A stretch of 34,678 nucleotides of DNA from QPJE01 sp051747745 (GCA_051747745.1 JBNJGL010000024.1:1-34678); one strand, 5' to 3'. Positions 22,741 to 31,551 are shown, numbered from the stretch's first letter. Notes: generated from the letters alone by a model not told the origin. Made by a program: numbers and translations.

Positions 22741-22768
22741 AACCCAGCAGGAAACATCCCACTGGGTT
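22741..22768 (-). terminator. Hairpin between jag and mnmE, possible weak terminator
   Basis: AACCCAG (22741-22747) pairs with CTGGGTT (22762-22768), extended inside by GGGA/TTCC. On the minus strand only AAATTATT follows, so this may pause or attenuate rather than stop transcription into mnmE. Confidence 0.45.
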
Positions 22769-22801
22769 TGAAATTAAATTCTTATCTGCAGATTCCAGTT
22801 A

Positions 22802-23431
22802 CTATTTAATAGGTTCAATCATAACCTTGCGAAACGGTTCTTTACCTTCACTATAGGATTTAACTTTAGAATTATCCTTTAATTCCATGTGTATAATTCG
22901 CCTCTCATGAGGTGGCATTGGCTCCAGAACAACTTTTCTTCCTTTTTGAACAGCTTTATCTGCCAGTTTTCTGGCCAGTCTTTCCAGAGTTTCCCTGCGC
23001 CTATCTCTATATCCCTCTGCATCAAGTAAAATCCTATAATACTCCAGCAGTTCTTTATTAATTACTATTGAACTGAGGTACTGAAGTGCATCCAGTGTTT
23101 CTCCTCTGTGTCCAATTACAAGCCCCAGTTCCGGACTTTTTAGATTATATAAAACCTGTTCATCATCAGTTTTTTCTTCCACAATCTCTACTTCTACATC
23201 TAAATTAGCTTTAGTGAAGAGTTTATTGAGAAATTCTTTTCCTTCTTTAATAGGATCAAATTTTTTGCTTACTTCAACAACGGCATCTTTACCACCTATC
23301 AGTCCAAGCAGCCCCCTGTTCCCTTCATCTATTACTTTTATTTCTGCTTCTTCTTCAGTAATTCCCAGTTCTTTTAAGGCTTTTCCCACTGCTTCATCGA
23401 CAGTCTTTGCTTCTTTAACAATACTCTCCAT
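22802..23431 (-). CDS. jag: RNA-binding protein Jag/KhpB (KH and R3H domains)
   Basis: A 209-residue protein in three parts: a Jag-N domain (about 1-50, with EEAEIKVIDEGNRGLLGLIGGKDAVVEV), a KH-II domain (about 70-140, GLVIGHRGETLDALQYL), and an R3H domain (about 145-209, PMPPHERRIIHMEL). In other Bacillota, KhpB with KhpA binds many RNAs and influences cell division and envelope synthesis. It lies 2 bases after yidC. Its best ribosome-binding sequence is inside the end of yidC and somewhat far from the ATG, suggesting translational coupling. Confidence 0.95.
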   Translation of the reverse strand: MESIVKEAKTVDEAVGKALKELGITEEEAEIKVIDEGNRGLLGLIGGKDAVVEVSKKFDPIKEGKEFLNKLFTKANLDVEVEIVEEKTDDEQVLYNLKSPELGLVIGHRGETLDALQYLSSIVINKELLEYYRILLDAEGYRDRRRETLERLARKLADKAVQKGRKVVLEPMPPHERRIIHMELKDNSKVKSYSEGKEPFRKVMIEPIK

Positions 23432-23433
23432 GA

Positions 23434-24090
23434 TTATTCTGCGGCCCCCTTAATTTTACTAGGTTCATTGGATAAAATATATTGTTGAATTACTGTAAAT
23501 AATGTCGATGTAAACCAGTATAGCAGTACTCCAGCTGGCAGCTGAAATCCAATAAATACTATAAATAGCGGCATGATCCACATCATCATATTTCCTTTTT
23601 GGCCGCTTCCCGACATTTTCTGGGTTAAATATGTTTGGCCTATCATTACAACAGCATTTAGAAGAACAATAGCCACATCTGGTTCAGCTAAAGAACCATT
23701 CGTTAATGTTCCTATCCAGAGAAAAGTACTACTCTGCATAATTGTTTCCATAGCTAAAATGGAACGGTAAAGTGGTATTAAGATAATAAGCTGCAGAATC
23801 ATTGGAAGACAGCCTGCTGCAGGATTAATATTATGCTTTTTATAAAGATCCATCATTTCTTCCTGCTGCTTTTCTTTATTATCCTTGTACTTATTCTGAA
23901 TTTTTTTAATTTCAGGTTGCAGTTCCTGCATTTCCCTCATTGATCTGGTCTGTTTTGCAGTTAATGGATAAAGCAATAACTTTATAATTAAAGTAAAAAG
24001 TATAATTGCCAGACCGTAGTTCCCTACCAGACCGTGGATAAATACTAGTGCATTTGTCATAAAATCAATTAACCAGCTAAAAATGAACAT
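23434..24090 (-). CDS. yidC: Membrane protein insertase YidC (short form)
   Basis: A 218-residue Oxa1/YidC insertase with about five helices. The first helix contains the basic/hydrophobic core near residues 20-45, a charged cytoplasmic hairpin follows (about 46-85), then the PAAGCLPMILQLIILIPLY segment (about 91-109) and further helices at about 140-160 and 175-205. There is no lipobox cysteine at the start and no large periplasmic P1 domain of the proteobacterial type. It inserts and folds membrane proteins with or without SecYEG. GGAGGAAATTATTTA precedes the ATG. It lies between yidD and jag as usual. Confidence 0.95.
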   Translation of the reverse strand: MFIFSWLIDFMTNALVFIHGLVGNYGLAIILFTLIIKLLLYPLTAKQTRSMREMQELQPEIKKIQNKYKDNKEKQQEEMMDLYKKHNINPAAGCLPMILQLIILIPLYRSILAMETIMQSSTFLWIGTLTNGSLAEPDVAIVLLNAVVMIGQTYLTQKMSGSGQKGNMMMWIMPLFIVFIGFQLPAGVLLYWFTSTLFTVIQQYILSNEPSKIKGAAE

Positions 24091-24104
24091 TAAATAATTT
24101 CCTC

Positions 24105-24314
24105 CTATTCTACCGGATCATATCCTCCTGAGTGGAATGGATGACAGCGCAGAATACGCTTCAATCCCATCCAACCACCTTTAAGGGCTCCATATTTTAA
24201 AACTGCGCGCCTGCTGTACTCTGAACAAGTAGGGTAGTAACGACAGCTTTTAGGAGTCCAGGGAGAGATAACTTTTTGGTAGATATTTATCAGAGACAAC
24301 AATATTTTTTTCAT
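24105..24314 (-). CDS. yidD: Membrane protein insertion efficiency factor YidD
   Basis: A 69-residue protein of the YidD (DUF37) family. It has the characteristic SPWTPKSCRYYPTCSEYSRRA stretch with two conserved cysteines, followed by RCHPFHSGGYDPV. A short amphipathic N-terminus binds the inner face of the membrane. It assists YidC-dependent insertion. AGGAGAGGT sits before the ATG. It lies between rnpA and yidC, the standard order. Confidence 0.97.
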   Translation of the reverse strand: MKKILLSLINIYQKVISPWTPKSCRYYPTCSEYSRRAVLKYGALKGGWMGLKRILRCHPFHSGGYDPVE

Positions 24315-24346
24315 AAATCTACCTCTCCTAATAATAATTTTCCAAT

Positions 24347-24676
24347 TTATTTAATAAGACCTGATTTTCTGTATAAACGGCGCACATCTCTCTTAAGCTG
24401 AGAAAAATCAAGATCTACAATTGGATTACGAGCTATAAAAATAATATCATATGCCTTGAAATCATATTTTTTTTCAAATTCCCGTATAATTTCTCTCAAT
24501 CTTCTTTTAATTTTGTTCCTTACAACTGCCTTCCCGACTCTTTTACTAACAGATAACCCATATCTATTTTTTTGTAATTTTGTCGGAAGCCAGTATATGA
24601 CAAGATTTCTAGTTGCATATGACCTTCCATTTTTATAAACTCTTTTAAACTCACTATTCTTTTTTAAACTCTCCAC
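24347..24676 (-). CDS. rnpA: Ribonuclease P protein component
   Basis: A 109-residue basic protein that assists RNase P RNA in tRNA 5' maturation. The RNA-binding motif is VGKAVVRNKIKRRLREIIRE (about 47-66). The start is GTG at 24676, because GGGAGGTC lies 5 bases upstream and the family N-terminus (ESLKKNSEFKRVYKNGRSYA) begins there; the longer frame to 24715 has no ribosome-binding site. In most bacteria rpmH directly precedes rnpA. Here rnpA is the first gene of the unit, with its own promoter immediately upstream. Confidence 0.96.
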   Translation of the reverse strand: MESLKKNSEFKRVYKNGRSYATRNLVIYWLPTKLQKNRYGLSVSKRVGKAVVRNKIKRRLREIIREFEKKYDFKAYDIIFIARNPIVDLDFSQLKRDVRRLYRKSGLIK

Positions 24677-24738
24677 TAAAAGACCTCCCAATAAAACAGT
24701 ACACAAAAATTCCAATTTATTTTACTCATTCAATTAAA

Positions 24739-24767
24739 ATTATATGTTATTTATATATTAGAGTCAA
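24739..24767 (-). promoter_or_regulatory. Promoter of the rnpA-yidD-yidC-jag unit
   Basis: Minus strand: TTGACT (24762-24767), 17 bases, TATAAT (24739-24744). An exact DnaA box (24779-24787) lies 11 bases beyond the -35 element, so origin activity and this promoter are physically close. Confidence 0.85.
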
Positions 24768-24778
24768 GGCTTTTTGAC

Positions 24779-25181
24779 TTATCCACAATTATTATTAAAA
24801 TTATTTTTGTTGATAAATTGTTGATAATCTGTTATTATTATATTGATTATTTGAAAGAAGTTGTTTAACTTTTTTATCAGATTAGTTAACTTACTATTAA
24901 CAGGTTGTTAATATTTTAATCCACAAAATATAAAAATCAATCATTTTAGCCCTACTTATCCACAAAACATCTGTTTTTTATCCACAAACTGTTGATAACG
25001 GACCTCTTTTGTGGATAACTTTTTGTTTTTTATTCACACTTTTTTTTATAAAATTTGCTCATAATGAATAATTTTACTATCATAACAGGTTTATTATTCA
25101 CCTATTTGCCTGTGGATAACCACTCTATTTTTCCACAAAATTGTGGAAAACTCTATATTTTATCCCCAGGGCTGGGGATAA
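24779..25181. other. oriC, upstream DnaA-box cluster (rnpA-dnaA gap)
   Basis: This gene-free stretch (24677-25223) holds five exact DnaA boxes TTATCCACA: 24779-24787, 24956-24964 and 24978-24986 on the plus strand, and 25010-25018 and 25111-25119 on the minus strand. One-mismatch boxes are at 24808, 24819, 24917, 24990, 25129 and 25142. It ends with a perfect 9-bp inverted repeat, TTATCCCCA (25160-25168) and TGGGGATAA (25173-25181), about 43 bases before the dnaA start. This is the upstream half of a Bacillus-type bipartite origin and also the dnaA promoter region, so DnaA autoregulation is likely. I see no clear -35/-10 pair for dnaA and no rpmH. Confidence 0.92.
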
Positions 25182-25223
25182 CTTTTCCTAATGATATATT
25201 TAATGAACTACAGGAGGTATTTT

Positions 25224-26621
25224 ATGTCTTTTTCGCAAAAGGAACTTGATCACATCTGGAAAAAAACTCTTGAAACAATTAAAGGGCAATTAAGTAATCC
25301 CAGTTTTAATACCTGGTTTTCGGAAACAAAACCAGTTACAACAACAAATGACAGTCAATTAATACTTCAGGTTCCAAATAATTTTATACAGGACTGGATT
25401 GAAACTCAATATACAGAATTAATTGAAGATATTCTGGTTCAATTAACTGGAAATAAGTGGTCACTAATACTATTGACCCCTGATGAAGTTAAGGATTTTA
25501 AGAAAAATGAAGACAGTACTGTTGTTTCTGATGTCGAATCGGAAAAAAATTCTAAAAATGAGTCAGAAGAAACAGCAGAAATTGAACTTCAAAATGGTTT
25601 TAATCCTAAATATACTTTTGATACTTTTGTTGTAGGTAACAGTAATCGCTTTGCCCATGCAGCTTCTCTTGCTGTAGCTGAAGCACCTGCCAAAGCATAT
25701 AATCCCCTTTTTATCTATGGAGATGTTGGTTTAGGTAAAACTCACCTTATGCAGGCAATTGCCCATTTTATTTTAAAAAATAATCCTGATTATAAGGTTG
25801 TATATGTTTCTTCAGAAACTTTTACAAACGAATTAATTAATTCAATTAAAGATGACAGTACTGTGGATTTTAGAGATAAATATAGAAATATAGATATTTT
25901 ACTGGTAGATGATATCCAATTTTTAGCCGGCAAGGAAAGAACACAGGAAGAATTTTTTCATACTTTTAACACATTACACGAATCAAATCGTCAGTTAATT
26001 ATATCCAGTGATCGCCCTCCTAAAGAAATTCCTACTCTTGAGGAAAGATTAAGATCCCGCTTTGAATGGGGGCTTATTACAGATATTCAAAAACCTGATC
26101 TTGAAACAAGGATAGCAATTTTAAGAAAAAAAGCAGATATAGAAAATCTTACAATTCCCAATGAAGTAGTTATTTACATTGCTAATAAAATACAGTCTAA
26201 TATTAGGGAATTGGAGGGAGCCCTTATTAAGGTTATTGCTTATTCTTCCTTGGTTGATAGAGAAGTCGATGTAGATCTGGCCAGAGAAGCTCTGAAAGAT
26301 CTGGTTAATAAAAATCAGGAAAAACATATAGAAGTTAATATTGAAAGAATAAAGAAAATAATTATAGAAAATTACAATTTAAAAATGGAAGATATGGAAT
26401 CCAAAAAAAGAACACAGAATATTGCTTTTCCCCGCCAGATAGCTATGTATCTCTCTAGGGAATTAACAGATTTTTCTCTTCCTCATATTGGAGATGAATT
26501 TGGAGGGAGAGATCATACTACTGTAATTCATGCTCATAATAAAATACAGGAGAAAATGGAAAATGAGCTGGATTTTAAAAATAAAATTGATCGTTTAATT
26601 GATGAAATCAAGCACGGATAA
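25224..26621 (+). CDS. dnaA: Chromosomal replication initiator protein DnaA
   Basis: A 465-residue initiator. Domain I (about 1-85) is followed by a short acidic linker (about 95-125). The AAA+ domain has Walker A GDVGLGKT (166-173) and Walker B ILLVDD (225-230). Domain IV has the DnaA-box-binding signature GDEFGGRDHTTVIHA near the end. The Walker A loop reads GDVGLGKT rather than the commonest GGVGLGKT. The ATG at 25224 has CAGGAGGT 5 bases upstream; the frame from 25191 is not supported. It initiates replication and is a transcription factor. Box clusters flank it on both sides. Confidence 0.98.
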   Translation: MSFSQKELDHIWKKTLETIKGQLSNPSFNTWFSETKPVTTTNDSQLILQVPNNFIQDWIETQYTELIEDILVQLTGNKWSLILLTPDEVKDFKKNEDSTVVSDVESEKNSKNESEETAEIELQNGFNPKYTFDTFVVGNSNRFAHAASLAVAEAPAKAYNPLFIYGDVGLGKTHLMQAIAHFILKNNPDYKVVYVSSETFTNELINSIKDDSTVDFRDKYRNIDILLVDDIQFLAGKERTQEEFFHTFNTLHESNRQLIISSDRPPKEIPTLEERLRSRFEWGLITDIQKPDLETRIAILRKKADIENLTIPNEVVIYIANKIQSNIRELEGALIKVIAYSSLVDREVDVDLAREALKDLVNKNQEKHIEVNIERIKKIIIENYNLKMEDMESKKRTQNIAFPRQIAMYLSRELTDFSLPHIGDEFGGRDHTTVIHAHNKIQEKMENELDFKNKIDRLIDEIKHG

Positions 26622-26622
26622 A

Positions 26623-26857
26623 TTATCAACAAAATCTGTGGATAGTTATTAAGAGTCCTGTTGATAATTTGTTGATAAAATTAAACTGTTATTATGTGGA
26701 TAACTTTACATCTTTTAATTAACATCTTATCTACAGGCACAATTACTAAACTGTCCTATTGTTAAGGGTTTTCCACATATCAACAGCCCCTACTACTATT
26801 ACTACTAGTTTTATATATAAATTAACTATAATTTTAAATTTTTGTTTTTGTGGATAA
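26623..26857. other. oriC, downstream DnaA boxes, DnaA-trio and unwinding element
   Basis: In the dnaA-dnaN gap there are exact boxes at 26695-26703 and 26849-26857 (minus strand), and near-boxes at 26623, 26637, 26659, 26670, 26728, 26769 and 26777. After the last pair come a GC cluster GCCCC (26786-26790), the triplet run TACTACTATTACTACTAG (26791-26808), and a purely AT stretch (from 26809). Box, GC cluster, trios and AT-rich DNA in that order are the basal unwinding system described in Bacillus. DnaA would load single strands here. Confidence 0.92.
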
Positions 26858-26880
26858 CTAAAAAACTGGAGGGATTAAAT

Positions 26881-27987
26881 GTGAATTTTAAAGTAAATCA
26901 AAAAGATCTATATAATGGTTTAAATATTGTCCGTCGAGCTATAGCTACAAGCAAAACACTTCCTATTCTCACAGGTGTACATATAAAAGCTGTTTCTGGA
27001 AGTGGATTAATTCTCAAAACAACAGATCTGGAGTTGGGAATAGAATACAGAGTAATAGCTGATATAGAAAAAGAAGGCTCAATTGTACTGCCGGCAAATC
27101 AACTTTTAAATATTGTTAGAGAACTTCCAAATGAAGAAATTGATTTTAATTTAAATGAGGATAAATGGCAGGTTGAACTTAAATGTTTAAGCTCTTTATT
27201 TAAAATTAATGGATATGATCCAGATGAATTTCCAAATCTGCCGGAAGTTAATGAAAATGCAGAATTTACTTTTCCTGCTGCTAAATTAAAAGATATGATA
27301 GAAAAAGTAAGAATTTCTACTTCCAGTGATGAAACACAGCCAGCCCTAACTGGTGCTTTATTTGTTATAAAACCGGAAGAAGTTAGAATGGTATCTACAA
27401 ATACATATAGATTATCTTATATTGAAGCAGAGATGAAGACAAATACAGAGAAAAATGTTGAGGTAATTCTTCCTGGAAGTACTCTTCAGGAATTAAACAG
27501 TTTACTGGAAGAGGAAGGTTCTGTTGAAGTTGTAATTGATGAGAATTATGTTAAATTTAAATTTAATGGAATCGTTTTAATATCACGATTAATAGAAGGT
27601 AAATTTCCAAATTATGAATTAGTTATACCTGATGAATTTAATTCTAAATTTTACGCTGATTTAGGAAATCTTTATAAAGCAGTCAAAAGAGCATCTTTGA
27701 TCGCAAAACTTGATGCTAATATAATAAAAATTAAAGCAGATAATAATTTATTGGAAATTGATTCTATTGAGGGAAGTTCTGGTTTTGCACATGAAGAGGT
27801 AAATATCGAAATAGATGGAAATGAACAAAATATAAATATAGATGCCGGATATTTACTTGATGTTCTTAAAGTTTTAGATGATGAAGAAGTTAAGATTGAA
27901 ATGATTGGACCTCTTAATCCACTTGTTATAAAATCTGAAGAAGATAAGTTTATTTATTTAATTATGCCGGTTAGATCACAATCATAG
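26881..27987 (+). CDS. dnaN: DNA polymerase III sliding clamp, beta subunit
   Basis: A 368-residue clamp with three repeated domains. The start segment NFKVNQKDLYNGLNIVRRAIATSKTLPILTG and the C-terminal LIMPVR (end of family consensus YLIMPMR) are typical. It encircles DNA and tethers polymerase and repair proteins. The start is GTG at 26881, 7 bases after GGAGGG. An ATG two bases earlier is followed at once by TGA (ATGTGA) and is not a real gene, although ribosomes could pass over it. The gap to dnaA carries the unwinding element. Confidence 0.97.
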   Translation: MNFKVNQKDLYNGLNIVRRAIATSKTLPILTGVHIKAVSGSGLILKTTDLELGIEYRVIADIEKEGSIVLPANQLLNIVRELPNEEIDFNLNEDKWQVELKCLSSLFKINGYDPDEFPNLPEVNENAEFTFPAAKLKDMIEKVRISTSSDETQPALTGALFVIKPEEVRMVSTNTYRLSYIEAEMKTNTEKNVEVILPGSTLQELNSLLEEEGSVEVVIDENYVKFKFNGIVLISRLIEGKFPNYELVIPDEFNSKFYADLGNLYKAVKRASLIAKLDANIIKIKADNNLLEIDSIEGSSGFAHEEVNIEIDGNEQNINIDAGYLLDVLKVLDDEEVKIEMIGPLNPLVIKSEEDKFIYLIMPVRSQS

Positions 27988-28012
27988 GAAAAGTAATTGG
28001 GGAGTGGTATCA

Positions 28013-28231
28013 ATGGAAAAAATTGATATAAATACTGAAACGATTAATCTGGATCAATTTTTAAAATGGGCCAGTATAGTTATGACAGGTGGAGAAGCTA
28101 AAAACTTAATTCAGGCAGGAAAAATTGAGGTTAATGGAGAAATAGAAAAGAAGAGAGGTAGAACTTTAGTACCTGGAGATGAAGTAACTTTTTTACCTGA
28201 TGAAAAAAAATATTTAGTGAGTCGAGGCTAA
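28013..28231 (+). CDS. yaaA: S4-domain RNA-binding protein YaaA
   Basis: A 72-residue protein made of one S4 domain: INLDQFLKWASIVMTGGEAKNLIQAGKIEVNG, then a basic loop KKRGRTL and the GDEV strand. This family sits between dnaN and recF across Bacillota and is linked to ribosome assembly and RNA binding. The ATG at 28013 is preferred to the GTG at 28004 because GGGGAG lies 8 bases before it. It ends 3 bases before recF. Confidence 0.92.
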   Translation: MEKIDINTETINLDQFLKWASIVMTGGEAKNLIQAGKIEVNGEIEKKRGRTLVPGDEVTFLPDEKKYLVSRG

Positions 28232-28234
28232 AAA

Positions 28235-29359
28235 ATGTATCTTGAAAAAATTCTCTGCCGTCAATTTAGAAATTTTGATGAAATAATACTGGATTTAAAT
28301 CCTAATTTAAATATTTTTCTTGGAGCCAATGGGCAGGGAAAAACAAATCTTTTAGAAGCAATATATATTCTTGCAGCTGCTGATTCTCATAGAACAAATG
28401 TTAATTCAGAAATGATAAGATGGAACTCTGATAAAGCTCTTGTTCAGGCTCTTTTAAATAAGAGAGATGGAAAAATGAAATTGGCTATGAAGCTTGACAG
28501 CAGTGGGAGAAAAGTTGAATTAAATGATAACCCTCTTTCTAAGATAAATGAAATTATGGGTTATCTTAATGTTGTTCTTTTTTCTCCAGAAGACTTAAAA
28601 CTTGTAAAAGAAGGCCCGTCACACAGGAGAAAATTTATTGATTTAGAAATTTCTCAGGTAAGCAGATATTATCATCATCTTATGGTAAAATATAATCATA
28701 TATTAAAACAGAGAAATAATTTATTAAAATCTATCAGAGATAAAAATTCGTCGTCAGGAGGCGATATGCTTTCCGTCTGGGACAGCCAGATTTCTAAGAT
28801 AGGAAGTAAAATAATTCTCAAAAGAGTAGAGGTTATTGATAAATTGAAAATTTTGGCGAGACTTGCTCAGAGGCAGATTACCCAGGGAAGTGAAGATCTT
28901 GAAATAGAGTATGATATTAGTTTAGAAGGATTTTCTAAAAAATTAGGAGAAGCAGAATTAAAAAAACTTTTTGAAGAAAATTTAGTTAAAAATAGAGAAC
29001 AGGAGATAAATAGAGGTTATACAGTAATAGGTCCACACAGAGATGATTTAATTTTGAAAGTAAATAAAATGGAATTAAGAAAGTATGGTTCTCAGGGACA
29101 GCAGAGAACCGCTGCTCTGGCTTTAAAACTGGCAGAGCTGGAATTTATGAAATCTGAAACAGGTGAATATCCAATTTTACTGCTTGATGATGTTTTTTCT
29201 GAACTTGATAGTTTTAGAAGAAGTACTCTGCTTAAAATTATAGCAGATAATATACAGACAATTATTACAGCAACAGATGAAGAAAATTTATCAGGTTTGC
29301 GTAATAACTCCTATAACATTTATGAAGTTAATAAAGGGAGAATTACAGAAAGAGGGTGA
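28235..29359 (+). CDS. recF: DNA replication and repair protein RecF
   Basis: A 374-residue SMC-like ATPase. Walker A is GANGQGKT (30-37). The signature YGSQGQQRT lies near 288-296, and Walker B LLLDDVFSELD follows. It loads RecA at gapped DNA with RecO and RecR. GAGG lies 8 bases before the ATG. Classic dnaN-yaaA-recF-remB-gyrB order. Confidence 0.97.
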   Translation: MYLEKILCRQFRNFDEIILDLNPNLNIFLGANGQGKTNLLEAIYILAAADSHRTNVNSEMIRWNSDKALVQALLNKRDGKMKLAMKLDSSGRKVELNDNPLSKINEIMGYLNVVLFSPEDLKLVKEGPSHRRKFIDLEISQVSRYYHHLMVKYNHILKQRNNLLKSIRDKNSSSGGDMLSVWDSQISKIGSKIILKRVEVIDKLKILARLAQRQITQGSEDLEIEYDISLEGFSKKLGEAELKKLFEENLVKNREQEINRGYTVIGPHRDDLILKVNKMELRKYGSQGQQRTAALALKLAELEFMKSETGEYPILLLDDVFSELDSFRRSTLLKIIADNIQTIITATDEENLSGLRNNSYNIYEVNKGRITERG

Positions 29360-29368
29360 ATTTATCAC

Positions 29369-29629
29369 ATGTTTTTACATCTTGGTGGTGGTAATATGAT
29401 TTCTTCAGAGGAAGTAGTATTAATTGCTGATTTGGAAAAGACAACCACCTCAGATATTACAAAAGAATTTATGTCTATTTCTGATGAAGAAGGATTTATT
29501 GTTGATTATTCGGGGGGAGATCCCCGTTCTTTTGTGTTGACCGGGGAGACTATTTATCTTTCAATGATCTCATCTAAAACACTGGCAAGCAGAGTAGATA
29601 AGTTTATTGAAGAAAATGGGGGATATTGA
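29369..29629 (+). CDS. remB: DUF370 protein, RemB/YaaB-like
   Basis: An 86-residue protein of the DUF370 family. The start MFLHLGGGNMI matches YaaB/RemB proteins, and the core DYSGGDPRSFVLT is characteristic. In Bacillus, the related RemA is a DNA-binding activator of matrix genes; RemB is its less understood paralog beside recF. The gene overlaps gyrB by one base (TGATG). Function in this organism is unknown. The start codon is ATG at 29369. Confidence 0.9.
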   Translation: MFLHLGGGNMISSEEVVLIADLEKTTTSDITKEFMSISDEEGFIVDYSGGDPRSFVLTGETIYLSMISSKTLASRVDKFIEENGGY

Positions 29630-31551
29630 TGGATATTAAAGGGAGAAGAAATTATGAAGCCGAACATATTCAGGTATTAGAAGGTCTGGAAGCTGTTAGA
29701 AAAAGACCAGGTATGTATATTGGTTCAACCAGTATTGAAGGCCTTCATCATCTAGTATATGAGGTTGTAGATAACAGTATAGATGAAGCAATGGCGGGTT
29801 ACTGCAGTGAAATTGAAGTGGAAATAAAACCCGGGAATATTGTAATGGTTAGAGATGATGGGCGTGGAATACCTGTTGAAATACATCCACAGGTAGATAA
29901 ACCTGCAGTTGAAGTGGTTATGACTACACTTCATGCCGGTGGAAAATTTGGAGGAGAAGGATATAAGGTTTCTGGAGGACTGCATGGTGTCGGTGTTTCA
30001 GTTGTAAATGCTCTATCTGAATGGATGGAGATAGAGATTTCCTGGAAAGATGGGAAAGTTTATAAACAGAAATATGAAAGAGGTATACCTGTTTATGATC
30101 TCCAGACAGTTGGAACCTGTGAAAGCAGCTGTACAGGAACAATGATAGAATTTAAGCCAGATCCACAAATTTTTGAAGAGGTTGATTTTAATTACAGAGT
30201 TATTGCTCAGCGTTTAAAAGAAATGGCATTTTTGAATAAAGGTATAAAAATAAAAATTACAGACTCAAGAGCAGAAAAAGTAGAGGAAGATGAGTTCTGC
30301 TATGATGGTGGTTTAATTTCTTTTGTCAAATATTTAAATAAAAACAAAAAAACATTATTTTCTGATCCTATTTATATTGAAGAGGAAGGAGAAGAAGGGT
30401 CTTTAGAAGTTGCAATACAGTATCATAATGGATATAATAGTTCAATTTATACATTTGCTAATAATATAAATACTAAAGAAGGTGGAACACATTTAAGTGG
30501 ATTTAAATCTGCTTTAACAAGGACCTTTAATGATTATGCCCGAAATAAAGAATTTTTGAAGGAAAATGATGAAAATTTAAAAGGTGAGGATATAAGAGAA
30601 GGAATAACAGCTATAATAAGTGTTAAATTAGCTGATCCTCAGTTTGAAGGGCAGACCAAAACTAAGCTTGGGAATAGTGAAATGAGGGGATTTGTAGATT
30701 CTACTATTTCAGGATTTTTAAAAACATTTTTGGAAGAAAATCCTAAAATTGCAAAGACAATAGTAGATAAAGCACAGAATGCTGCATATGCACGTAAGGC
30801 AGCAAGAAAAGCAAGAGATTTAACCAGAAGAAAAACAGCTTTAACTTCTACAGCACTGCCCGGTAAGCTGGCAGACTGTTCCCGGCGCAAGGCAGATGAT
30901 ACAGAGGTTTACATTGTTGAGGGTGATTCTGCTGGTGGATCTGCTAAACAGGGAAGAAATAGAGAATTTCAGGCAATATTACCGTTAAAAGGTAAAATTT
31001 TAAATGTGGAAAAATCTCGTTTAAATAAAATTTTAAATAATGATGAAATAAGAGCTCTTATAACCGCAATTGGTACAGGTGTAGGAGAAGAGTTTGATTT
31101 AGAAAATTTGCGTTATGATAGAATAATAATTATGACTGATGCAGATGTTGATGGTGCTCATATAAGAACATTACTGCTGACATTTTTCTACCGATATATG
31201 AGGCCGTTATTAGATAATGGAAATGTATATATAGCACAGCCACCTTTATATAAAGTTAAAAAGGGTAGAAGAGAAGAATATGTTTACAATGATAAAGCCT
31301 TACAGGAACTTCTTGATGAAGTCGGAAGAGATAGAGTGTCTCTGCAGAGATATAAAGGTCTTGGTGAAATGAATCCGGATCAGCTCTGGGATACAACAAT
31401 GGATCCCGAAAATAGAATACTGCTTCAGGTTAGTATTGAAGATGCTATTATAGCTGACGAAACATTTTCTATTCTTATGGGAGATAAAGTAGCTCCAAGA
31501 CGAGAATTTATTCAAGAACATGCCCGTGAAGTTAAAAATCTGGATATTTAA
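29629..31551 (+). CDS. gyrB: DNA gyrase subunit B
   Basis: A 640-residue GyrB of the compact Gram-positive length. The GHKL ATPase region has GLEAVRKRPGMYIGST (about 18-33), DNSIDEAMAG, DDGRGIPV and GLHGVGVSVVNALS. The transducer follows, then TOPRIM with EGDSAGGSAKQGRNREFQA and DADVDGAHI. It forms GyrA2B2 and introduces negative supercoils. The ATG at 29629 overlaps the remB stop, with GGGGG upstream. gyrA follows after 32 bases. Confidence 0.98.
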   Translation: MDIKGRRNYEAEHIQVLEGLEAVRKRPGMYIGSTSIEGLHHLVYEVVDNSIDEAMAGYCSEIEVEIKPGNIVMVRDDGRGIPVEIHPQVDKPAVEVVMTTLHAGGKFGGEGYKVSGGLHGVGVSVVNALSEWMEIEISWKDGKVYKQKYERGIPVYDLQTVGTCESSCTGTMIEFKPDPQIFEEVDFNYRVIAQRLKEMAFLNKGIKIKITDSRAEKVEEDEFCYDGGLISFVKYLNKNKKTLFSDPIYIEEEGEEGSLEVAIQYHNGYNSSIYTFANNINTKEGGTHLSGFKSALTRTFNDYARNKEFLKENDENLKGEDIREGITAIISVKLADPQFEGQTKTKLGNSEMRGFVDSTISGFLKTFLEENPKIAKTIVDKAQNAAYARKAARKARDLTRRKTALTSTALPGKLADCSRRKADDTEVYIVEGDSAGGSAKQGRNREFQAILPLKGKILNVEKSRLNKILNNDEIRALITAIGTGVGEEFDLENLRYDRIIIMTDADVDGAHIRTLLLTFFYRYMRPLLDNGNVYIAQPPLYKVKKGRREEYVYNDKALQELLDEVGRDRVSLQRYKGLGEMNPDQLWDTTMDPENRILLQVSIEDAIIADETFSILMGDKVAPRREFIQEHAREVKNLDI

